From NCBI RefSeq assembly GCF_032854445.1, contig NC_088307.1, forward strand, positions 8,692,017 to 8,756,016: a stretch of 64,000 bases of DNA, written 5' to 3'. The position numbers were made by a program, and so were the translations under genes. The notes beneath the pieces were generated by a model. The model searched no databases, was not told the DNA's origin, and saw only the letters and a list, made by a program, of their open reading frames with translations. Below, one piece after another: positions 55,797 through 64,000 of this stretch. Position 1 is the stretch's first letter. Each line of letters opens with the position of its first letter. The DNA comes from Liolophura sinensis (taxonomy: Eukaryota > Mollusca > Polyplacophora > Chitonida > Chitonidae).

Positions 55797-57329
55797 TGAT
55801 GGCTATAAGCGGTGGACATCACTATACTGTGTCGGTTTTCGATATATAACTGTAATTATGTTGCAACTGAATACTATTTTATATTGCCACCTGATCTGTT
55901 CATCAATACCAGTGATAAATCTCCACCTATTCATGGGGGTGACGAGCATATCACCCACCCCTACCTCAACCTCCTACCCTAAAGTTAAGTGTTTAAATCA
56001 CATTTCAAATTTCGACTTTAAGAATAAAAACTGGATGTGTGTAAATCAGTCTCAGAATTCGTGAATCTTGATACCCTGTGGTTTGTCACTCAGCACGAAG
56101 TGACAGACATTCAAGTTTTTGATGACCTAGTGCCTACATACTGAGACTGAGTACATGTGTACTGCGTCAACTTTGCATGGTGTTTTCAACGTGGCATTCC
56201 AGTGAGCCAGCGCTATAAACACGTATAGGACATTGAGATCGACCTGCTACAAACAGGAGCCGCTATTTTGTGACCAAAATACGACCCTCAAGTAAACTAC
56301 GGAAAAAAAGGCAATCAATAAAATTTATTCAGCTCAATCCCATGCAATAAAATGATTCAATCAACTACAAAGGCGTCTCAGAAATAAATAAACCAAAAGC
56401 AGCCAAGCATATCAATTCAGTCAATCAGTGAAACACATCAAACCAATGAATCCAATCAATCACTTTATTAATCCATCTATCCAATAATCAACCAATCAAC
56501 AAGTTAATCCAATCAATAAATCATCAATCAATTAATTAATCATTCTATTAATCCATCCATAAATCCATCCATCCTTCCATCCTTCCACCTATCCATCCAC
56601 CCTTCCACCCAACCATCCATCCATGCCAATCAATTATTCAAGCAAGCAATCAAGTTATCAAATCAGTTCCTTTCAGATCTTATCAGTCGGCCAAGGAATA
56701 CAAAATCAATCAATTAAAAAGTTAAACAAGCCCATGTCGGTTCAACCAGCGATGTGAAAGCTAAACATAACATTAAACAGACGTTTCTATGCAGCAGCCA
56801 TCTGAACAGTTCTGCGCCAAGAGCTGATAGATTTGTACAGTTCCGTTCACAACTGTTAAGGTGCTATTCATAGCATCGACTCCTTGAACTCGACTATACT
56901 CCAACAGGACAAGCGTTGTTTCATAAACCGCGTTAATACGGTGCGATTAATCGAATTCTACAAATTGTTTAAAATAACGTTTATTTGGGTTTCGTTCCAT
57001 TTGTCGAACTAGTCCACACAAGAAATCACATTATGTGAACGTGGTAGCACTGGTAATATTTCTCTGGCAATCAGGTGTAAGCTTCGGGAAAATACGAATT
57101 TAATAAGCTATACTTCATTTCCAAGAGAAACAATACAGAAACAATTTGAAGTGATACACCCTGATCTGCCATCATACTGAAGAAAACAAATATGTACAAT
57201 TTGCAAGTCAGGTTTGTGGTCCTCATCTTATTACTTTTCAAACTATGAGCAAATAAGGGATTTATATATGCCGTGTATGACGGGAGAAAGTAAATCGTTT
57301 CCACCGATTGCGGCTTCACACTAGGAATA
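55797..57329. other. no gene recognised; AATCAATCC low complexity
   Basis: 56300-56720 is dominated by AATCAATC and CCATCCATCC-type simple sequence. A coding-like minus-strand frame at 56773-56946 is discussed among the findings. No multi-exon gene could be built. Confidence 0.35.
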
Positions 57330-57690
57330 CTTCCCTTCACACAAAACACACTTGTATTGTGTGAACACAAACTTGTGTTCTTTCCAGTAAAAGTCTTGTG
57401 TCATATTTGAAAAACTCTATCTTGTGATGAATTAACACAAGGTCTTGTTTTGAAAGAACTGAACACAAGATATGTTGAATGTTATGGCACTAGTTGTTGC
57501 AAAATACACAAGTTTTTGTTGCCTTGCATAAATTACCTCATTTTGGTTCAACACGAGTTTGTGTTTTATTATTTTTTGTAACAAACATGTGTACTTCACA
57601 TTTATTTATCACGTAAGTGTGTTAGGATAACACATGTCTCTGTTGAATGAAAACAACACAAGTTCTTGTGTTAGATTCCAACACAAGTTG
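57330..57690. repeat. palindromic-word island (ACACAAG / CTTGTGT words)
   Basis: About fifteen copies of ACACAAG or its complement CTTGTGT, often as local palindromes such as ACACAAGTTCTTGTGT (about 57656), spaced irregularly by 15-60 bp. No coding sequence. Confidence 0.7.
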
Positions 57691-58042
57691 TGGAAAAGCT
57701 AGAAAAAGATCGATTTGAAACAGCAACGCTTCGCTGTGGTAGCAGAAAAAGCTGACGGGGATCTGTGCCTTGGGTATTTGGCTTGACCCCAATGTCAAAT
57801 TTATAATGGTTGAATGACGTGGAGTGTGCATGTTGTTGATGTTGTGAGGTAAGAAGTTTTCTCCCAGAAATATAACATCTGGAGATAGGACTGCCTGTCG
57901 TGTTCCCGCGCAAACCACCAGCAGATTCTGTGATAGGTCTCCCTACAACACGTATACTGTAATTCAGGAAACTTTGTCAATCAATTTGTCACATTTTAAA
58001 AGAAAATTGCGAGAAAATGGATGAGTGAAGCTTTTTTACTGA

Positions 58043-59507
58043 TTTATGTCCACCTTCGTAAAACTGCGGGATTCATGTCCACCTTCGTAAAACTGCGGGA
58101 GTCATGTTCACCTTCGTAAAACTGCGGGAGTCATGTCCACCTTCGTAAAGCTGCGGGAGTCATGTCCACCTTCGTAAAACTGCGGGATTCATGTTCACCT
58201 TCGTAAAACTGCGGGATTCATGTTCACCTTCGTAAAACTGCGGGAGTCATGTTCACCTTCGTAAAACTGCGGGAGTCATGTCCACCTTCGTAAAACTGCG
58301 GGATTCATGTTCACCTTCGTAAAACTGCGGGATTCATGTCCACCTTCGTAAAACTGCGGGAGTCATGTCCACCTTCGTAAAACTGCGGGATTCATGTCCG
58401 CCTTCGTAAAACTGCGGGATTCATGTCCACCTTCGTAAAACTGCGGGATTCATGTTCACCTTCGTAAAACTGCGGGATTCATGTTCACCTTCGTAAAACT
58501 GCGGGATTCATGTTCACCTTCGTAAAACTGCGGGAGTCATGTCCACCTTCGTAAAACTGCGGGATTCATGTTCACCTTCGTAAAACTGCGGGAGTCATGT
58601 TCACCTTCGTAAAACTGCGGGAGTCATGTTCACCTTCGTAAAACTGCGGGATTCATGTTCACCTTCGTAAAACTGCAGGATTCATGTTCACCTTCGTAAA
58701 ACTGCGGGATTCATGTCCACCTTCGTAAAACTGCGGGAGTCATGTTCACCTTCGTAAAACTGCGGGATTCATGTCCACCTTCGTAAAACTGCGGGATTCA
58801 TGTTCACCTTCGTAAAACTGCGGGATTCATGTTCACCTTCGTAAAACTGCGGGATTCATGTTCACCTTCGTAAAACTGCGGGATTCATGTTCACCTTCGT
58901 AAAACTGCGGGAGTCATGTTCACCTTCGTAAAACTGCGGGAGTCATGTTCACCTTCGTAAAACTGCGGGATTCATGTTCACCTTCGTAAAACTGCGGGAG
59001 TCATGTTCACCTTCGTAAAACTGCGGGAGTCATGTTCACCTTCGTAAAACTGCGGGAGTCATGTTCACCTTCGTAAAACTGCGGGAGTCATGTTCACCTT
59101 CGTAAAACTGCGGGAGTCATGTCCACCTTCGTAAAACTGCGGGATTCATGTTCACCTTCGTAAAACTGCGGGAGTCATGTTCACCTTCGTTAAACTGCGG
59201 GATTCATGTTCACCTTCGTAAAACTGCGGGAGTCATGTCCACCTTCGTAAAACTGCGGGATTCATGTTCACCTTCGTAAAACTGCGGGAGTCATGTCCAC
59301 CTTCGTAAAACTGCGGGATTCATGTCCACCTTCGTAAAACTGCGGGAGTCATGTTCACCTTCGTAAAACTGCGGGAGTCATGCCCACCTTCGTAAAACTG
59401 CGGGAGTCATGCCCACCTTCGTAAAACTGCGGGATTCATGTTCACCTTCGTAAAACTGCGGGAGTCATGTTCACCTTCGTAAAACTGCGGGATTCATGTC
59501 CACCTTC
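58043..59507. repeat. 29-bp minisatellite, about 50 copies
   Basis: Unit TTCATGTCCACCTTCGTAAA plus ACTGCGGGA. Nearly all variation is at two positions: T/G in GA(T/G)TCATG and T/C in CATGT(T/C)CACC. Rare private changes occur (CTGCAGG at about 58674, CGTTAAAC at about 59189, ATGCCCACC at about 59380). No unique spacers. Confidence 0.97.
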
Positions 59508-59689
59508 GAATAACTGAATTTTTGTTCATAGATTACTACAAACATCAAGAATTTAATTAATTAAATGAGTGTACAACTAAGAGGTAAACACTAAGCAAAA
59601 CCTGTCCGACTGATCGAGTGGGATGAAATGTGTTGTCACCAATTAGAACGGAACAAGTATTAAAACATAAAAGAAATAATTAAATAATG

Positions 59690-59704
59690 ATAATGATGAT
59701 GATG

Positions 59705-59753
<49 letters not shown>
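59690..59753. repeat. (AAT)n microsatellite
   Basis: A short GAT run followed by about 17 AAT units. Confidence 0.97.
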
Positions 59754-59755
<2 letters not shown>

Positions 59756-60286
59756 TTGCCAGAAGATCACAAGGCAATAAGCATGGACTCTTTATTTGTA
59801 TCTGCATATATATCTACATTATATCACAGATTGACAAATTTGTTTGTACATTTTGTTTCATCACATCGATGTCACATTTTTCTGTTAAAAAAGTTTAACA
59901 ATTAATTTTACAATTTATATATGCACATGTATTTCACTTTCGAAGCAAGATATTGTTATATTCATGATCTAAAACCTTTGGATCGAGAAAACGCTTTGGC
60001 TAGGGAAACCGAAACACGAGTCTGTTCAGGTGTATTGAAGTTCCGAACGGAGTTCACCAGCTTTATTCAATCAAGGGGACGTAAATCTTTGCATCAAACA
60101 AATATCAACAACCCCTCGGGAAAATGAATAAAAAATACAACATGGTTCACATTTACTGTTATTTCTAATCAGTAAAATATCTGGACATGGTTATAAGGTA
60201 GTGGGAAATTATTAAATCCCACCAGTTCGGTTACCTCCACCCACAAACCAAACAGAAATTAGTCTAATAAATATACATAAAGGATT
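59754..60286. other. no gene recognised
   Basis: One 68-codon plus-strand frame (59921-60127) without recognisable features or splice context. Confidence 0.35.
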
Positions 60287-60558
60287 GTTTATTTATTTAT
60301 TTATTTGATTGGTATTTTACGCCATACTCAAGAATTTTTCACCTATACGACGGTGGTCAGCATTATATTGGGAGGAAACCGGGCAGACCCCAGGTGAAAT
60401 CCACGACAATCCTCAGGTTTCTGCAGGACCTTCTCACGCATGGCCGGAGAGAAAGCCAGCATGAGCTGGACTTGAACTCACAGCGATCGCTTTGGGGAGG
60501 GCTCTTGGATCATTGCGTCGCGCTGGCAATCTAAAGACCTAGGTAACGGAGGCCTCGA
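60287..60558 (-). mobile_element. full-length SINE-A, inverted
   Basis: AAATAAATAAATAAA tail, CGTATAGGTGAAAAATTCTT, GGTTTCCTCCCAATATAATG, GTTCAAGTCCAGCTCATGCT and the head GAGGCCTCCGTTACCTAGGT on the minus strand; moderately diverged. Confidence 0.92.
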
Positions 60559-61304
60559 AACGATAGTTTCCCATAAAGAATAATGTCTTCACATTCGCAG
60601 CGCTCAAAATTCACTTGCAGCTCTCAACCATAATAGCTTATAAGGTAACGTAATTATAACCACGCAGGTGATAACACAGGTTAATACAGATGTAGTATGG
60701 CGTTAAACGGCGATCAAATACAAAAATGAATAAATTATTTAAAAAGTCAAGGTAACCTTGCCTCAAGACAGTTTCTTGGTCATGTAAGCCATGTTTTGAG
60801 CTAAAGTGTTTCTGAAAAAGACAAAGAGCTCAGAATCAAGATGATCGCTGGACGTCTTTTTTCGGTTTCTTGTGTAAGGTAATCTAAAGGATATTTACAA
60901 TGTAATGTAAGAAGGCTGTATATAAAGATGTATTCGCGATGTTATTCGTGCAAGGCCCACAAATACAATTTCGTAAGTATTATGTTATAATAACAGAATA
61001 CATTCTAGCGTGACTCAGACAACAGACTTTCTGTCAACACATTAATTAACACAAATTAATATACTATTTACGAAAGCATTCGTAAACAGACGACAAAAAA
61101 ATTTGTAAAATATCAATCTATCGTGAAAGTATTTACGGTTATTTTTTCAGCTGTGAAGAGCAGCACGATATGACAGGAGGATATTGTTGTTGTTGTTGGG
61201 ATGGTGTTCTTATTCTTGATCGTAAGGTTCAGTTTTAATTGGACTGCACATGCGTCGCAGTTATATGATCAGACGCTGGAAGTCAGCGATAATAAAACAG
61301 CTTC
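60559..61304. other. 3' flank of the ankyrin/SOCS gene
   Basis: Probable 3' untranslated and intergenic sequence for the minus-strand gene ending at 61305. No clear AATAAA hexamer was spotted on the minus strand near the stop. Confidence 0.35.
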
Positions 61305-62786
61305 TCACTGGACATCAAACAGCAAGTAGGATTTGAGAATGGTCGGTAAAGGTAAAAGACTAATCTTATTCGGGAGATCGGGTGCCAGAATCATGCGCAG
61401 TTCTAATCGAATCAGGTGCTTTAGAGGACGAGGTGTAGACGCATGCAGCATGAGAAGGTCTTTGACTTCCGCTACTGCACCACGTGATCTTGCAATGGCC
61501 GCGACGTCAAAGGAGACAGCCGCGTTCAACAGCAGCTCGAGGATATCAGGCTTGGTTATCAGATTCGAAACATACTGCAGGATCCCGAAAGGATCGCGCA
61601 TGCGCAGGATGCGGGACGCCGGTTTGAACGTGACCCTGGCGCCGTATTTGAGGAGAGTTTGTATGACTTCATAGGAGACTTCTTCGGAGACGTTAATGAG
61701 ATATTCGGTGATTGGCGAGAGGCAGGGCGCCGAATAGCTATACTCACTAGAATGAGCATTTGGGTCCGCCCCTCTCCACAGCAGGGTCAACACGATGTCC
61801 ATCCGGTTTTTGAGATTAGGACTTGCACAAGCCAGCATCAGGGGCGTGCACCCTTCGTCTGTCGGTTCGTCGACTTCAGCACCGCGATCCAGCAAAATCT
61901 CGCAGAGCTCTACGCGGTCCTTTAGAACGGCGTAGTGCAATGGCGTGTATTTGAACGTCGACGTCCGTCGCGTTTTGGCGCCATTCTTCAGCAGTAAGTC
62001 GGTGATGACGATGTTCCCTGACTGCACGGCGAAGTGCAGCGCCGTCTTGGTGTCAAAACGACTCGGACATAACAGGTTGACGTCGGCGCCATTGGCCAGC
62101 AAAATCCGAACAGCCTCTATCTGATGTTCTTTACAAGCCTTCATCAATGGCGAGTGGCCACACCTGTTGAAGGTGTTAGGGTTAGCACCGTGCTGTAGCA
62201 GCAGTTCGAGACACGCCAAGTTTTCCAGGGGCACCAAGTTAATTTCAGAGCCCATGAAATAACTGTGGTCTGCTTTGGCGCCATTCTCCAACAGAAGCCT
62301 AGCACACTCGACGTGGTTATTCTCAATGGCTAAGTTTAGCGGCTCAATCGACAGGTAGCCCAAGGAACGGAGTTTTTCTTGCACTTCGTCCCCAGCATCG
62401 CAGTAATTCACGTGAGCTTTGTTTTCAATCAGCAATTTCATAGTTTCGTAATTTCCCCGCCTGGCGCACAGATGCAAGGCGGTGTAGCCAATATCATCAT
62501 GAATGTTGACGTCACATCCATGGTCTATCAAAAACTGGACGCCGAACGCGAAATTGACGTAAGAAGCGTAATGCAAAGGACGTAACCCTCGCTTGACTGG
62601 ATCGTTCACACGACCGCCACATTTAATAATCAATTCCAAATCCTCCAAAGGAGCCTTATACGTTAAAGCGTCGGCGAAAATACGCTGTACGTCAAGGTCG
62701 TCTTCAATATCAGTTTTGGCTAGTTGCGGACTTTCCCGCCCCTTCTCCCCTCCGTCCGCCCCAGGCGGATCTCCATCATCAGGTAA
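61305..62786 (-). CDS. ankyrin-repeat and SOCS-box protein, last exon (493 residues, 5' partial)
   Basis: The minus-strand frame begins after a good acceptor (TTGTTGTTATTTCAG) at LPDDGDPP and stays open to TGA at 61305. It has about nine ankyrin repeats, recognisable from G(Y/H)(T/S)(A/P)L and LL..GA(D/N)(V/P)N patterns: RGLRPLHYASYVN, IGYTALHLCARRGN, CGHSPLMKACKEHQ, TKTALHFAVQSGN, KYTPLHYAVLKDR and GCTPLMLACAS. The C-terminus is a SOCS box: a BC-box-like PLKHLIRLELRMIL, with Ile where Cys is usual, then the LPLP Cul5-box and a YLL end. Family members bind Elongin B/C and Cullin-5 to present substrates for ubiquitination. No ATG precedes the first repeats inside this exon, so at least one upstream exon exists, possibly beyond the window. 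Which ASB subfamily it belongs to could not be decided. Confidence 0.92.
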   Translation of the reverse strand, partial: LPDDGDPPGADGGEKGRESPQLAKTDIEDDLDVQRIFADALTYKAPLEDLELIIKCGGRVNDPVKRGLRPLHYASYVNFAFGVQFLIDHGCDVNIHDDIGYTALHLCARRGNYETMKLLIENKAHVNYCDAGDEVQEKLRSLGYLSIEPLNLAIENNHVECARLLLENGAKADHSYFMGSEINLVPLENLACLELLLQHGANPNTFNRCGHSPLMKACKEHQIEAVRILLANGADVNLLCPSRFDTKTALHFAVQSGNIVITDLLLKNGAKTRRTSTFKYTPLHYAVLKDRVELCEILLDRGAEVDEPTDEGCTPLMLACASPNLKNRMDIVLTLLWRGADPNAHSSEYSYSAPCLSPITEYLINVSEEVSYEVIQTLLKYGARVTFKPASRILRMRDPFGILQYVSNLITKPDILELLLNAAVSFDVAAIARSRGAVAEVKDLLMLHASTPRPLKHLIRLELRMILAPDLPNKISLLPLPTILKSYLLFDVQ

Positions 62787-62914
62787 CTGAAATAACAACA
62801 ACAGCAATAACTATGTAATGTCTAAGGAAAAAGACTCTTTGTGAACTGCAATATTTAGAAAATTGTCCAGTGTCATTGAAGTCAGCGTTTTTGTTAAAAA
62901 CTATATACTAGTCA

Positions 62915-63130
62915 TGCAAGGAAAACATGACGGGTTGACTCGATGTCAGTATAATGTGACAGGGGGGTGTCATGTCTGGTGTCCTTGAAATGATACTTCA
63001 GTGGCGGCGGCACTTTGGCCTCGCTCTTCCACACGAAGACACATTATATACGTACACACTCCAAAAGACCCATCGTCGTCAGATGACTGAAAAAAATGTT
63101 CAGGCATATATACATCCATACTAACAATGA
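62915..63130 (+). mobile_element. SINE-C copy, 5'-truncated
   Basis: GGGTTGACTCGATGTCAGTA, GTGTCATGTCTGGTGTCC, GATACTTCAGTGGCGGCGGC and the end TCAGATGACTGAAAAAAATG. It lies upstream of the ankyrin/SOCS exon, probably in its intron. Confidence 0.8.
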
Positions 63131-63268
63131 GAAATGCGGGTTCAAACTGTTTACAAAGCCCTGGCGACAAAACGCTGTCGACCATGCCCCTGTGTCGGTT
63201 TGTGTCGTCTAAATTACGTTACAGACCGCTTGACTTCCACTCATGTACATGTATATCATTAAATCACA

Positions 63269-63410
63269 CATGAGAAAGTTCGTCAGTAACTTGCCAAAGG
63301 TTGCTACCATACCCAAGGCTCTCTGGTTTCCTCAACCCATCAAATATGACTACAATTGTATAAGTGAAGAACCGTTACACATGGCGTTAAGCAACAAATA
63401 AATAAATACT
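63269..63410 (+). mobile_element. degenerate SINE-like fragment
   Basis: GAAAGTTCGTCAGTAACTTG, CTCTGGTTTCCTCAACCC, TGTATAAGTGAAGAACC and GGCGTTAAGCAACAAATAAA follow SINE-A order with strong divergence. Confidence 0.55.
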
Positions 63411-63478
63411 AATGACGACATCTCATGAACATTAGTCGAATCCATTAGAACGCGTCTATTAACTTGTCATGACGAAAA

Positions 63479-63780
63479 AGTAGCCTAATGGTTAGAGGGT
63501 CCGCCTCGAAATCCAGTCATATCAAAGACTTTAAAAATGGTGCTTGCTGCTCCCTCGCTTGGCGCTCAGCACTGAGAGATTAGAGCAAAAATCAGGACTT
63601 GTTGGCCCTGTGTAAGTACAGTGTGACTGAGTGGGGTGTCATGTCTGGTGTCTTCGGTATGATACGCCTATGGTGGCAGCACTGGTAGCCTGGATTCGCC
63701 CTGCCACAAGAAGGCACAGTATATATAAACATACCTACTGGCCCCTCGTCAATATCTGAAAAATTGTTAAGAACGACACA
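63479..63780 (+). mobile_element. SINE-C, full length
   Basis: tRNA-like head GTAGCCTAATGGTTAGAGGG, then GACTTTAAAAATGGTGCTTG, CGCTTGGCGCTCAGCACTGA, TACAGTGTGACTGAGTGGGG, GTCATGTCTGGTGTCTTCGG, CTGGATTCGCCCTGCCACAA and the end TGAAAAATTGTTAAGAACGA. The fullest copy of the family here. Confidence 0.88.
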
Positions 63781-63870
63781 CACGCACAAACGCACACACC
63801 CTCACACACACGCACACACCTTCACACACACACACACACACGCACACGCACACACACACACACACACATA
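63776..63870. repeat. (CA)n microsatellite, imperfect
   Basis: ACACACGCACA-type repeats at the tail of the SINE-C copy. Confidence 0.95.
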
Positions 63871-63944
63871 CATACAGTAGGAAATCATAGCTGAAATTTG
63901 TGTGCAGTTCCCCACATTCGCTACTCCATATATATGAACGACAG

Positions 63945-64000
63945 CGCTTGCGGATGGTCGTGGGTTTACCCTAGTCTCTGCCCTGATTCCTGCCACCATA
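63945..64000 (+). mobile_element. SINE-A fragment cut by the window edge
   Basis: GCTTGCGGATGGTCGTGGGT and CCTGCCACCATA are the SINE-A core; the rest lies outside. Confidence 0.8.

Noticed and set aside
58043-59507. CRISPR-like regular array
   Set aside because: There are no unique spacers; units are contiguous 29-bp copies in a eukaryotic setting.
62787-62807. N-terminal extension LLLLFQ before the ankyrin/SOCS exon
   Set aside because: It would begin at TTG, and the bases form a pyrimidine-rich tract ending in CAG, a splice acceptor. The coding exon starts at 62786.

Overview
This is invertebrate nuclear DNA, AT-rich and crowded with repeats. The SINE families (tRNA-like head, conserved core, AATAAA-type tail) and host genes with short phase-consistent GT-AG exons point to a lophotrochozoan, most likely a mollusc; the species cannot be fixed from the sequence. 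All calls were made by eye. Splice models rest on GT-AG sites with matching phase, and no homology search was run.

Four host loci are supported. (1) 16368-17483, minus: a serotonin/biogenic-amine-like GPCR, intact from TM1 to TM5, then degenerate, with only the TM7/helix 8 end recognisable. (2) 31519-40891, plus: a ten-exon gene for a 574-residue protein with a disordered N-terminal half and a C-terminal domain resembling the DUF4347/CHAT caspase-like fold, with Gln where the catalytic His is expected. Its exon 6, with its 5' splice site, is tandemly repeated five times with an 83-bp period. (3) 44080-50389, minus: a six-exon gene for a 176-residue secreted protein (signal peptide, small Cys-rich module, SnoaL/DUF4440-like NTF2-fold domain). 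It was assembled here from short exons that single-ORF reading misses. (4) 61305-62786, minus: the last coding exon of an ankyrin-repeat plus SOCS-box protein, a likely Cullin-5 substrate adaptor; its 5' end was not found.

The rest is mostly mobile and tandem-repeat DNA. A jockey-like LINE (about 6390-11040, minus) carries a 42-bp array expanded in frame within ORF2. A Penelope-like retroelement fossil lies at 22260-24140. Three SINE families (A, B, C below) are present, several copies with target-site duplications, and one SINE-A sits nested inside another. There is a long fold-back element (12500-13315), several TIR elements built of short palindromic words, a Tc1/mariner remnant, and more than ten minisatellites with unit lengths of 20-85 bp. 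Introns of genes 2 and 3 host many of these.

The genes do not form a pathway or cluster. The items most worth following up are the exon-6 array, the pseudo-protease-like domain, the Cys-module/DUF4440 fusion and the coding-frame minisatellite in the LINE.
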